NCBI GenBank assembly: GCA_004554775.1
Contig: SFKI01000003.1
Location: 124,001-188,000, forward strand
Length of the DNA: 64,000 nucleotides
DNA from: Subdoligranulum variabile
Lineage (GTDB): Bacteria; Bacillota; Clostridia; Oscillospirales; Ruminococcaceae
Reading direction: 5' to 3'
Both the position numbers and the translations under genes were made by a program. The notes under the pieces were generated by a model. The model searched no databases, had not been told where the DNA came from, and saw only the letters and a list, made by a program, of their open reading frames with translations. Of this stretch, positions 1-7,502 are shown piece after piece; position 1 is the first letter of the stretch; the number at the start of each line of letters is the position of its first letter.

Positions 1-159
1 GGTGCCGTCGCTGGTGGTAGAAGTGGTAGCCTCGGCGGTGGCAGTGCTTGCGGCTTCGCTGGATGCAGCGGAGGAAGCGGAGCTGCCGCAGCCGGCCAGC
101 ATGCTCAGGCTCAAGGCCGCAGCAGATGCCAGCGCAATGGCTTGCTTTGCGTTTTTCAT
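1..159 (-). CDS. Lipoprotein N-terminus (partial, runs off left edge)
   Basis: Only the first 53 codons are in the window. They encode a type II signal peptide: positive start (MKNAKQ), hydrophobic core and lipobox LAGC with the acylated Cys at residue 24. A Ser/Ala/Thr-rich linker follows, as is usual in Firmicute solute-binding or surface lipoproteins. The start is the ATG at 159-157, with GGAGG ten bases upstream. The mature domain is not visible, so function is unknown; an ABC substrate-binding protein is the commonest partner of such a linker. A strong promoter and a roughly 130-nt hairpin leader precede it. Confidence 0.8.
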   Translation of the reverse strand, partial: MKNAKQAIALASAAALSLSMLAGCGSSASSAASSEAASTATAEATTSTTSDGT

Positions 160-197
160 GTGTACAAAACCTCCTAAAATTTGCCCTGTCAGCAAGT

Positions 198-227
198 CGT
201 TATGGCAGCTCCCCAGCTGCCATAACG
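198..227 (-). other. Leader hairpin upstream of the lipoprotein gene
   Basis: A perfect 13-bp inverted repeat (CGTTATGGCAGCT / AGCTGCCATAACG) with a 4-nt loop lies in the transcribed leader. A second, shorter inverted repeat (GGAAAGG / CCTTTCC) sits just beyond it at about 229-247. Neither is followed by a T-run on the minus strand, so these look like leader RNA structure rather than a terminator. I do not recognise a known riboswitch. Confidence 0.55.
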
Positions 228-298
228 GGAAAGGAAATCCCCTTTCCGTTCATTGTGTATTCATACAGTGTACACTTTCCGACAATGACTTAGCTTAT

Positions 299-327
299 AT
301 AGTACCGTAGATTTGGCAAGTTGTCAA
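299..327 (-). promoter_or_regulatory. Sigma-A promoter for the lipoprotein gene
   Basis: On the minus strand: TTGACA (327-322), 17-bp spacer, TACTAT (304-299). The predicted transcript starts near 292, giving a leader of about 130 nt. A perfect 10-bp palindrome (AGTGTACACT, 266-275) in the early transcribed region could be an operator. Confidence 0.8.
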
Positions 328-412
328 CTTAAAAGTAGTATTTTTGTGGCATTTACCGAAATTTGTGATATTTTTTTGGCAAAGAAAGGGCCTGATTTTT
401 TATGAGTTGTAC

Positions 413-446
413 AAAATGCGGGCAGCCGCTTAGCTGCCTGCATTTT
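413..446 (-). terminator. Rho-independent terminator
   Basis: An 11-bp stem (ATGCGGGCAGC / GCTGCCTGCAT, one wobble) is flanked by A and T runs. It ends the minus-strand peptidase/membrane-protein operon and could act in both directions. Confidence 0.7.
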
Positions 447-489
447 TCGACATTGCAGCATTATTATATCTATAAATAATTCTGCATAT

Positions 490-1017
490 TTATTCCTGCT
501 TTTCGTACTTTAGCACTTTAAACCGTTTGTTTGCTCGGATAAAAGCAGCAGCAGCCACCGTCTGCAAGGCGGCAAACAGCAGCCGGGCGGCCAGGTTTTG
601 CCCGCCCAGTGCCAGTTGCACCAGCTGGGCCGCAGCTGTCAGCGCTGCAAGTACAGCGGCAGCCAGGCAAACACCCGGCAATTTTTGTGCGGTCTGTTCG
701 TGGATATAGGCCCGCAGCGGGTCACCGCCCGCCGTCAGCCGCACCAGCAGGTAGAGCGCGTACACCCCTGCCAACAGCCCCGCCATATACGGCAGCAGCA
801 GCCAGAACGGCGCGTGCGCCGTGGCTCCGTGCACAAAACCCGCTGCCAGCAGACAGGCAGTCCCGCCGCCGCACAGCACCCACAGCCCGGCCAGCGCCTT
901 GCCGCGCGGCTGCGTACCTTTATAATAGTAGTGCGCACCGCGGTACTGGTAGTTGCCGTTCAAGTCTTTTTCAAAGTCGTCGAGGTAGGCGTGCTTGTTT
1001 TTTCGGTCCGCCATCAT
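490..1017 (-). CDS. Multi-pass membrane protein of unknown function
   Basis: This 175-aa protein has a polar, Tyr-rich N-terminus (about 40 residues) followed by about four hydrophobic helices: roughly 41-63, 72-92, 112-135 and 140-160. It ends in a basic tail (KRFKVLKYEKQE). I recognise no family motif. Its ATG overlaps the stop of the upstream peptidase gene (ATGA), so the two are translationally coupled. A second in-frame Met follows directly. Ala/Leu-rich membrane proteins of this size are common orphan neighbours of housekeeping genes; no function is assigned. Confidence 0.75.
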   Translation of the reverse strand: MMADRKNKHAYLDDFEKDLNGNYQYRGAHYYYKGTQPRGKALAGLWVLCGGGTACLLAAGFVHGATAHAPFWLLLPYMAGLLAGVYALYLLVRLTAGGDPLRAYIHEQTAQKLPGVCLAAAVLAALTAAAQLVQLALGGQNLAARLLFAALQTVAAAAFIRANKRFKVLKYEKQE

Positions 1018-2717
1018 TCGATCCCCGCCAGGTCATAGTGGTCCAGCCAGTCCTTGGCAGTCTCACAGACGCCGCGCAGGCAACTTTCCTCAAACGGGCT
1101 GGTCAGGTTGGCATTTTGCAGCAGTTCGGTAAACACGCGGCTGCCGCCCTGGCGGGTGTAGGCCATGTAGTGGTCCCAGGCATTGGCGCGGTCTTTCTGC
1201 ATCAGTGCCCAGATCTGCAAGCTGACGGTCTGCGCCAGGCAGTAGTCGATGTAGTAGAACGGGCTCTGGTAGATATGCATCTGGCGCTGCCAGTATTCAC
1301 CCGCACCGTAGAACGGGATCTCGCCGTCCAGGCGCATCCATGGCTGGTAGATCGCGGCCAACTCTTTCCAGGTTTCGTGACGCTCGGCAGGAGTCATGTC
1401 GGGCTTTTCGTAGACGATGTGCTGGAAGTGGTCGACCATCGTGCCGTAGGGGATGAAGGTCAGCGCCCCGGCCAGATGGCTGTAGCGGAACTTACGGGCG
1501 TCCTCGCCGAAGAAGCCCTCGGCCCAGGGCCAGGCCAAAAACTCCATCGACATTGAGTGGACCTCGCAGCCTTCCATGCTGGGCCAGACGGTGGAATACG
1601 GGATGCGCTTGCGGTTCATATAGGCGGCAAAGGCGTGCCCGGCCTCGTGGGTAACGACCTCAACATCGTGCTGCGTGCCGTTAAAGTTGGCGAAAATAAA
1701 CGGCACTTCGTAATCATCCAGGCTGGTGCAGTAGCCGCCGCCCGCCTTGCCGGGGGTGGAGAGCAGATCCATCAGCTCATCGTCCAGCATCTTGTGGAAG
1801 AACTCAGCCGTTTCGGGCGAGAGCTCCTCGTAGAATTTTTTCCCCTGTGCCACGATCGCATCGGCATCTCCGCAGGGCTTGGGGTTGCCGCTGCGGAACA
1901 TCAGGGCGTTGTCGGCAGCGTTCATCGGGTACTGCTTGCCCAGGCGCTTGGCCTGCTCGCGGTAGATGCTGTCGGCCACGGGAACGAGATATTTCACCAC
2001 CGCAGCACGGAATTTTTCCACATCGGTTTTGGTGTAGCAGTTGCGGCCCATGCGGTAGTAGCCCAGCGTGGTGTAGCCGCCGTAGCCAAGCTTTTTGCCC
2101 ATCGTATCGCGCAGGTGGACCATCTTGTCATAGATGGAGTCGAACTCGGTCTGATGCTCCTTGTACCAGGCGCCCTCGGCTTTCCAGGCGGCCAGGCGGC
2201 GGGCATCGTCGGGGTCGTTCTTGAACGGTGACAGCTGGCTAAGGGTGTACACACCGCCCTCAAACGGGATTTGGGCCGAGGCGATCAGCTTGCCGTACTG
2301 GGTGGAGAGGTCGTTCTCCTGCGCCATTTCATCCAGAATTTCCGGAGAGAACGCTTTCTGCGCGATTTCGGCGTTGAGGAACATCAGTTCACCATACTCC
2401 TCGCCCAGCTGTTTGCGGTAGGGCGACGCCAGCAGCGCGGCGCTCCACGCGTTCTGGCATTCCTGGATCCGTGGGATGGCTGCATTCCAGAAATTCATCT
2501 CGCCATCGTAAAATTCATCGCGGGTGTCGATGGTATTGCGGATGCTGGCGAGGTTGGCCAGTGTGTCGACGTGTTTGTTCAGGGTCTGCTCTTCCAAGAA
2601 AGCGGCCTTGGCGGCGGCATAGTCGGGCGCGGCGGCAAAGCGCTGCGTTACCGCGGCAAACTGCGCCTTGATCTTATCCAGATCCGGGCGTTGATAGGGC
2701 ATCTCAGAAAATTTCAT
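1014..2717 (-). CDS. M3 family oligoendopeptidase
   Basis: A 567-aa cytosolic zinc metallopeptidase of the M3 (thimet/PepF-like) clan, expected to degrade short peptides. The zinc site is visible as HEAGH at residues 357-361, with downstream Glu-rich helices typical of M3 enzymes. Length fits the M3 subgroup distinct from classical PepF. The chosen start (MKFSEMPYQRPD) has AGGAGA nine bases upstream; a longer frame to 2804 lacks a ribosome site and begins with unrelated hydrophobic residues. It is first in a two-gene unit with the membrane protein. Confidence 0.92.
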   Translation of the reverse strand: MKFSEMPYQRPDLDKIKAQFAAVTQRFAAAPDYAAAKAAFLEEQTLNKHVDTLANLASIRNTIDTRDEFYDGEMNFWNAAIPRIQECQNAWSAALLASPYRKQLGEEYGELMFLNAEIAQKAFSPEILDEMAQENDLSTQYGKLIASAQIPFEGGVYTLSQLSPFKNDPDDARRLAAWKAEGAWYKEHQTEFDSIYDKMVHLRDTMGKKLGYGGYTTLGYYRMGRNCYTKTDVEKFRAAVVKYLVPVADSIYREQAKRLGKQYPMNAADNALMFRSGNPKPCGDADAIVAQGKKFYEELSPETAEFFHKMLDDELMDLLSTPGKAGGGYCTSLDDYEVPFIFANFNGTQHDVEVVTHEAGHAFAAYMNRKRIPYSTVWPSMEGCEVHSMSMEFLAWPWAEGFFGEDARKFRYSHLAGALTFIPYGTMVDHFQHIVYEKPDMTPAERHETWKELAAIYQPWMRLDGEIPFYGAGEYWQRQMHIYQSPFYYIDYCLAQTVSLQIWALMQKDRANAWDHYMAYTRQGGSRVFTELLQNANLTSPFEESCLRGVCETAKDWLDHYDLAGIE

Positions 2718-3045
2718 GCGTACGATCTCCTTTGTGCGTTTTGTAGGCATTATAGCATAGAAGCGTAAAAAAGGCAAAACAAAAAAGGTTCCCTCCAAGA
2801 GCAATACCGTTAAGTTAAGCAGTTAATAAAAACAGAATTTCATTTCAAGATGGCTGCATTGGTATTCCTGCTGTATTTGCCCGCGTGGTCCTGAATTGCA
2901 AAACACCGCCCTTGTACAGCATTGCCCCGGCACTGATTCTGCGCAGCAATATTCCAGAAAACATTTGATGCTTTTTGCCTTTAGTGGCGAGTCATCTCTC
3001 ATCTTGTTATATTGATTTTATATGACAACCATATGGAAAATACTT
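2718..3045. other. Intergenic region
   Basis: About 330 bases between the divergent peptidase and aminotransferase-remnant genes. It is AT-richer than its surroundings. I see no open frame with a ribosome site and no strong hairpin. The right end carries the plus-strand promoter described next, preceded by CATATGG at 3030-3036. Confidence 0.5.
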
Positions 3046-3074
3046 TTTACATACCGTACCTTCTTGCGTATAAT
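3046..3074 (+). promoter_or_regulatory. Sigma-A promoter of the aminotransferase remnant
   Basis: TTTACA (3046-3051), 17-bp spacer, TATAAT (3069-3074). The predicted start lies near 3081 and the ATG is at 3108. It closely resembles the argG-remnant promoter at 6825-6853: both read TTTACA-17-TATAATAG, both have CTTGC in the spacer and CATATGG upstream. Confidence 0.8.
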
Positions 3075-3107
3075 AGACGATGCAAGCGGGTAGAGGAGTG
3101 GAAAAGT

Positions 3108-3554
3108 ATGCAGTATACAGATCTAACAAGAAAGGAATTACAGCGGGAGTATGACCGCGTGGCGCGGAAGTACACAAATCTGCTGCGTGAGCCATTGGCG
3201 CTGGACATGACGGTCCAGGACCCGCTGCTGGGGCAAAGCAGCAGCCAGCGCGCAGTGCGGCATTTTGGCACAGTGCTGGGCAAAGAGCTTAGCGATACCG
3301 GCGCGGCGCACCCCACAGTGGCGGGCGATGCCGTGGCAGCACTGTCCACGATGCCGGGCTGCGCCCACCGCACGGTGGAGCTGTGCCGCCAGGCGGGCGT
3401 CTGCTTTGACGCGGTAGACCACAGCACGGTGCTGGCGCGCATCATCCCGGTGGATGCCCAATCTGACCAGCTGACCCGCGCCGCCGGTGTGTTTGCCATC
3501 AGCGCAAGAATGGCCGCGCTGGAAAGCCTGCGCGGCACGCTGATGCGTGCCTAA
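3108..3554 (+). CDS. Internally deleted class I/II aminotransferase remnant (148 aa)
   Basis: Residues 1-33 (MQYTDLTRKEL...LALDMT) match the start of clostridial MocR-type aspartate aminotransferases, where DMT is normally followed by RGKPS. Residues from about 60 on (TMPGCAHRTVELCRQAG, later an Ala/Leu helix with MAALESL) match the C-terminal small domain of the same family. The roughly 300 residues between, including the PLP lysine, are missing, so transaminase activity is not expected. The frame is open, codon use is normal, GAGGAG precedes the ATG and a strong promoter is present, so a small protein may still be made. The family link is from memory of the motifs. Confidence 0.6.
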   Translation: MQYTDLTRKELQREYDRVARKYTNLLREPLALDMTVQDPLLGQSSSQRAVRHFGTVLGKELSDTGAAHPTVAGDAVAALSTMPGCAHRTVELCRQAGVCFDAVDHSTVLARIIPVDAQSDQLTRAAGVFAISARMAALESLRGTLMRA

Positions 3555-3603
3555 GCGACGAAAAAACATCTAGCTTTTCCCTATCCATAAAGCAAGCAAC
3601 AAA

Positions 3604-3641
3604 CCAGCCGCCGTATCGGTTTTACCCGGTACGACGGCTGG
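3604..3641. terminator. Bidirectional terminator
   Basis: A long stem (CCAGCCGCCGTA / TACGACGGCTGG, one mismatch) is followed on the plus strand by a T-rich stretch and on the minus strand by TTTGTTGCTTGC. It separates the convergent aminotransferase remnant and MetE-like gene. Confidence 0.75.
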
Positions 3642-3657
3642 CTTTCTTTATAAAATT

Positions 3658-4776
3658 TTATTTACCCCAAACTTCTTCGGCAATCTCTTTCACCAGTTTG
3701 AGCTTGTTCCACTGCTCGAGGTCGGTCAACTTGTTGCCGATCTCGCAGGAAGCAAAGCCGCACTGTGGGCTCAGGCAAAGGCGGTCGAGCGGGATGTACT
3801 TTTCGGCCTCATGGATACGGGCGATGACAGCGGACTTATCCTCCAGGCGCGGGGACTTGGTGGTGATGAGACCCAGCACGACCTTTTTACCGTCGGCCAC
3901 GTATTGCAGCGGCTCAAAGCTGCCGGAACGCTCGTCGTCGAACTCCAGATAGAAAGCGTCGACATTCTCGTGCGCGAACAGGATGGGCGCGATAGGTGCG
4001 TAGCCGCCGCGGCTGGCCCAGGTGGAGTGATAGTTGCCGCGGCAGACATGGGTGGTCAGGGCCAGGTCTGCGGGGCGGCCCTCCAGCGCAAGGTTGTTCA
4101 GGCGCAGATATTCGTTGGCCTGGTCCGCCAATTTGATTCCCCCCTGGGCAAGGAACGCCTGGTAGTTCGGGTCGCAGAACATGCCCCAGGTGCAGTCGTC
4201 AAACTGGATGCTGCGGCAGCCTGCGGCGTACAGGTCGCGGATGACAGTGCGGTAGGCGGCGGCGATATCCTGCAAAAGCTGTTCGTGGTCAGGGTAGACG
4301 GCGTCAGTGTTTTTCCCGTTATCCTCGCGGTAGAGCTCAGCCAGCAATTGGGCAGGGGCGGGCATCGTCTGGCGGGCGATGCAGTTTTCATCCTCGAACT
4401 GCTTGACGAACTTGTAATGCTCAACAAAGGGGTGATTCTCGCCGCTGATCTTACCACTGACGCGGATAGAACCGTGGGTCGTTTCCTCACCCTGGAAGTA
4501 GTAGCCGTGGTCCAGTTCGACTTCGTCGATGCCAGCAAAGCCCCACATAAAGTCCAGGTGCCAGTAGCTGCGGCGGAACTCGCCATCCGTGATGGCGTGG
4601 TAGCCGGCGCGCTTCTGCTTTTCGACCAGCAGGGTGATCTGCTCGTTTTCAACGGCGGTCAGCTCGTCACGGGTGATCTCGCCGGCCTTGAACTGGGCAC
4701 GGGCATTTTTGATGGCCTGCGGACGCAGGAAGCTGCCCACAAAATCATAACGGAACGGGGAACGCAGTGCTGCCAT
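3658..4776 (-). CDS. MetE-like cobalamin-independent methionine synthase family protein
   Basis: A 372-aa single-domain protein of the MetE C-terminal (UROD/MetE barrel) family, like YxjG/YxjH. Such proteins transfer a methyl group to a thiol using a zinc site. The candidate zinc ligands are in family order: H and C in THVCRGNYHSTW, E in YLEFDDERSG and C in SPQCGFASCE. The N-terminal half of full MetE is absent, as usual for this subgroup, so the methyl donor may not be methyltetrahydrofolate. The start has AGAGAGG upstream. It has its own promoter and lies downstream of two LysR genes that may regulate it. Confidence 0.85.
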   Translation of the reverse strand: MAALRSPFRYDFVGSFLRPQAIKNARAQFKAGEITRDELTAVENEQITLLVEKQKRAGYHAITDGEFRRSYWHLDFMWGFAGIDEVELDHGYYFQGEETTHGSIRVSGKISGENHPFVEHYKFVKQFEDENCIARQTMPAPAQLLAELYREDNGKNTDAVYPDHEQLLQDIAAAYRTVIRDLYAAGCRSIQFDDCTWGMFCDPNYQAFLAQGGIKLADQANEYLRLNNLALEGRPADLALTTHVCRGNYHSTWASRGGYAPIAPILFAHENVDAFYLEFDDERSGSFEPLQYVADGKKVVLGLITTKSPRLEDKSAVIARIHEAEKYIPLDRLCLSPQCGFASCEIGNKLTDLEQWNKLKLVKEIAEEVWGK

Positions 4777-4826
4777 AATACTATACCTCTCTATGTGGAA
4801 TTTTGTTTGTTTTGGTTGATAGGTAC

Positions 4827-4855
4827 AGTATAAGGCGCAGCGGGGCGATTGTAAA
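4827..4855 (-). promoter_or_regulatory. Promoter of the MetE-like gene
   Basis: On the minus strand: TTTACA (4855-4850), 17-bp spacer, TATACT (4832-4827). It lies in the 187-bp gap after the LysR gene, so the MetE-like gene can be transcribed independently. Confidence 0.75.
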
Positions 4856-4963
4856 ATATGAGTTTTATGCGCATTGCTATAGGTCCAATCTATACCAGTT
4901 TCTTCTTTTTTCCCTTTGCCTGCGGGCGGGAGCCGACTCGCAGAGGGGGCCAAAGGCGGGAGA

Positions 4964-5866
4964 CTATTGCGCCGTATGCTTTTGCAAAATCTCGATATAT
5001 CGTTTACCAAACGGGCCCGGCTGCACCTGCTTGTGGGTCAGGTAGCCGATCTGCATAGCGTCGTCAACCAACAGCGGCACAGCCACGATGTTGGGGCCGT
5101 TCAATGCTTCGCTGATAACGCCGCTGCAAATCGTGTAGCCATTCAGGCCGATCAGCAGATTGAACAGCGTGGCGCGGTCGCTGACCATAATATCCTTTTT
5201 ACTGTCGCGGGTACTTAAAATCTCCTCGGAGAAATAGAACGCGTTGTGCTCGCCCTGCTCGTAGGAAAGGCGCGGGTAGGGAGCCAGGTCGTCCAGCGTG
5301 ACCGCTGCCTTGCCCGCCAACGGGCTGACCGCGCTGACAAACACGTGCGGTTTGGCCGTAAACAGCGGCGTAAAGCAAAGGTCATGCTCACGGATGACCT
5401 TGCGCAGCACGGTCTCGTTATCCTTGTTTAAGTACAGCAAACCGACCTCGCTGCGCAGGCGCGCCACATCCTCGATCAGCTCGTAGGTCTGCGTTTCGCG
5501 GATGCGGAAGTCGTATTCCGGGCCGCCGTACTCCCGCAGCAGTTCGACGAATGCTTCGACCGCGAACGAATAATGCTGCGTAGATACGCAAAATTGATGC
5601 TTGACGGGCGCGGCGCCGAGGTATTTTTCTTCAATTAAGTCCATCTGCGCCAGCACCTGCCGCGCATAGCCGAGGAACTCCTCACCCTCCGGGGTGAGTA
5701 CCGCGCCGCGGTTGGTGCGGCGGAAGATCGTCAGCCCCAGTTCTTCTTCCAGCTCGTGCAGCGAGGCCGTCAGGCTGGGCTGTGCGATATAAAAACGGCG
5801 CGCGGCTTCGCTGATGGTGCCGGTCTCGGCGATGGCGGTCACGTACCGCAATTGTTGCAGCGTCAT
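4964..5866 (-). CDS. LysR family transcriptional regulator
   Basis: A 300-aa LysR-type regulator. The N-terminal winged helix-turn-helix (residues 1-60: LRYVTAIAETGTISEAAR, then QPSLTASLHELEEELG) is canonical, with the NRGAVLTPEG wing. Residues 90-295 form the periplasmic-binding-protein-like effector domain. It starts with an ATGA overlap on the stop of a second LysR gene. Likely targets are the neighbouring MetE-like gene or the divergent argG-remnant promoter; the sequence does not show the effector. Confidence 0.93.
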   Translation of the reverse strand: MTLQQLRYVTAIAETGTISEAARRFYIAQPSLTASLHELEEELGLTIFRRTNRGAVLTPEGEEFLGYARQVLAQMDLIEEKYLGAAPVKHQFCVSTQHYSFAVEAFVELLREYGGPEYDFRIRETQTYELIEDVARLRSEVGLLYLNKDNETVLRKVIREHDLCFTPLFTAKPHVFVSAVSPLAGKAAVTLDDLAPYPRLSYEQGEHNAFYFSEEILSTRDSKKDIMVSDRATLFNLLIGLNGYTICSGVISEALNGPNIVAVPLLVDDAMQIGYLTHKQVQPGPFGKRYIEILQKHTAQ

Positions 5867-6771
5867 TTTTTACCCTCCCGTTTGGCCGAGTTAAGCAGCT
5901 GCAGCTGAAATTCCCGTGCGGCAGTGTTCAGCGGGCGGTGACGGTCATACACCAGGCAGACCAAGCGCGGCGGGATCGTCTCGCGCAGGTTCAGCTGCAC
6001 AATGCGCCCGCGCTGCAGGTTGCCGCGCACCATCGGTTCCGGCATAAAGGCCAGGCCCAGCTCGCTGCGCACCAGCGTCAGCATCTGGTCAGTGGTGGCA
6101 GCTTCTGTATCGGGGTGAAGCTCGGCGTTGTGCTCAAGGAAAAACTGACGGTAGAATGTGCGGCTCATGCTCTCGTTGCCCAGCATGATCAACGGGTACG
6201 CTGCCAGCTCCTGCAAGGAGATCGTCTGGCTGGCCAGCGCCGTAAAGGTCAGCCCACCGACGAGAATTTCCTTGAACGGCATCAGCGGCACGGTTTTCAG
6301 GTCGCTGTCGGCCTCGGTGGGCGTGGTAACGACGGCAAAATCGACCTCGCCGCTTTTTACGGCCTGGACGGCCTGCGGGGTCGAGTGGTTGGAGATGCGC
6401 AGCCGGATGCCGGGGTACTGGGCGTGGAACTCCCGCAGGCGCTGGGCGAGGTAGATATTCAGCGCCGTTTCAGTGGCGCTGATGCTGATGGCGCCGTGCT
6501 CAAAGGTGGCGCTGGCGCTCAACTCCTCTTCGGCGTCCTGGATCTGCACGGCGGCGGACGAAATGCGCGCATAGAGCGTTTCACCCTCGGGTGTCAGCGT
6601 AACGCCGCGGTTAGAGCGGATAAAAAGCACGCAGTGCAGCTGATTTTCCAGTTTGTTCATCATGTGGGTGATATTGGGTTGGTTGTTGCCCAGCACCCGT
6701 GCCGCCTTGGTAAAATTTTGATATTTGGCGACGTAGTAAAAAATTTTGTAGTATTCCCAATCCACGTACAT
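5863..6771 (-). CDS. LysR family transcriptional regulator
   Basis: A 302-aa LysR-type regulator of a different branch from its neighbour. The HTH lies in residues 5-60 (YYKIFYYVAKYQNFTKAAR and QPNITHMMNKLENQL), and the effector domain follows. The start at 6771 has GGGAG eight bases upstream; a start at 6789 adds six residues without a ribosome site. It is divergent from the argG-remnant promoter, the classical LysR arrangement, and CATATG (6798-6803) lies in the shared gap. Two overlapping LysR genes in one transcript are uncommon and could form a heteromer or a hierarchy; that is inference. Confidence 0.92.
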   Translation of the reverse strand: MYVDWEYYKIFYYVAKYQNFTKAARVLGNNQPNITHMMNKLENQLHCVLFIRSNRGVTLTPEGETLYARISSAAVQIQDAEEELSASATFEHGAISISATETALNIYLAQRLREFHAQYPGIRLRISNHSTPQAVQAVKSGEVDFAVVTTPTEADSDLKTVPLMPFKEILVGGLTFTALASQTISLQELAAYPLIMLGNESMSRTFYRQFFLEHNAELHPDTEAATTDQMLTLVRSELGLAFMPEPMVRGNLQRGRIVQLNLRETIPPRLVCLVYDRHRPLNTAAREFQLQLLNSAKREGKK

Positions 6772-6824
6772 CGGTGTGCTCCCGTTCATGTTAAATTCAT
6801 ATGGTAACTATGTGCAGAATACGT

Positions 6825-6853
6825 TTTACACATTTTCTTGCACCCAGTATAAT
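6825..6853 (+). promoter_or_regulatory. Promoter of the argG remnant
   Basis: TTTACA (6825-6830), 17-bp spacer, TATAAT (6848-6853). It is divergent from the LysR gene. CATATGG at 6798-6804 lies 27 bp before the -35, against 16 bp in the aminotransferase-remnant promoter, a difference of one helical turn. Confidence 0.8.
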
Positions 6854-6893
6854 AGCATCGCAACACAAAAGCAAACAATATTTTCGTGGGAGG

Positions 6894-7421
6894 TTGGCCT
6901 ACTCGGGTGGTCTGGACACATTCATCATCATCCCTTGGCTGAAAGAGCATTACGATAACTGCGAGGTCATCGCCGTCTGCGGCAACGTGGGCCAAAAAGG
7001 CGAGCCGGACGGCCTGGAAGAACGCACCAAGGCAAGCGGCGCGTCCAAGCTGTATGTGGAAGATCTGACCGACGAGTTTGTCGACAACTACGTTATCCCC
7101 ACCATGCAGGCGGGCGCGGATTACGAGGGCTACCTGCTCGGCACCAGCTTTGCGCGGCCCATCCTGGCCAAGCGCGTGGTTGAGATCGCCCGGGCCGAGG
7201 GTGCGAACGCTGTCTGCCATGGTAGCACCGGCTTTGAAAAGGGCGTGCCAGTTAAGCTGAACGGCGAAAAGCTGAAAGCTTCAACCATCATCGCCAAGCT
7301 GAACGAGGTCGGCGGCCGCAACGGCATCGGCCTGTATGATGTGGTCGAGAACCGCCTGGTCGGCATGAAGAGCCGCGGCGTTTACGAGACCCCGGGCGGC
7401 GCCATCCTGTACAAAGCGCAT
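6894..7421 (+). pseudogene. argG: argG (argininosuccinate synthase) remnant
   Basis: The frame carries clear ArgG segments: LAYSGGLDT near the N-terminus, CGNVGQ, YVEDLTDEFVD, YEGYLLGTSFARP and, further on, VENRLVGMKSRG and YETPGG. Three lesions are visible. The first codons are lost and GGGAGG runs straight into TTGGCC. The segment after CHGSTG (about 7232) jumps directly to FEKGVPVKLNGEKL, skipping about 100 residues that bind citrulline and aspartate. The C-terminus stops at ILYKAH, losing about 100 more. The conserved Ser after GGLDT is Phe. The frame then runs by chance into antisense of cbiC. Not a working synthetase. Confidence 0.85.
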
Positions 7422-7452
7422 CTTCTTACTTCCCATTTTATACTTGCCAAAT

Positions 7453-7493
7453 CACAAGGAGCCACCTGCCCACACAGCAGATGGCTCCTTGTG
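7453..7493. terminator. Bidirectional terminator ending the cobalamin operon
   Basis: A 17-bp stem (CACAAGGAGCCA... / ...TGGCTCCTTGTG, one mismatch) with T-rich flanks on both strands, between the argG remnant and the end of cbiC. Confidence 0.85.
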
Positions 7494-7502
7494 GTTTATT
7501 CT

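Noticed and set aside
3811..4833. Long plus-strand frame opposite the MetE-like gene
   Set aside because: It is antisense to a clear enzyme gene, with no ribosome site and no family motifs. Similar shadows occur opposite most genes here.
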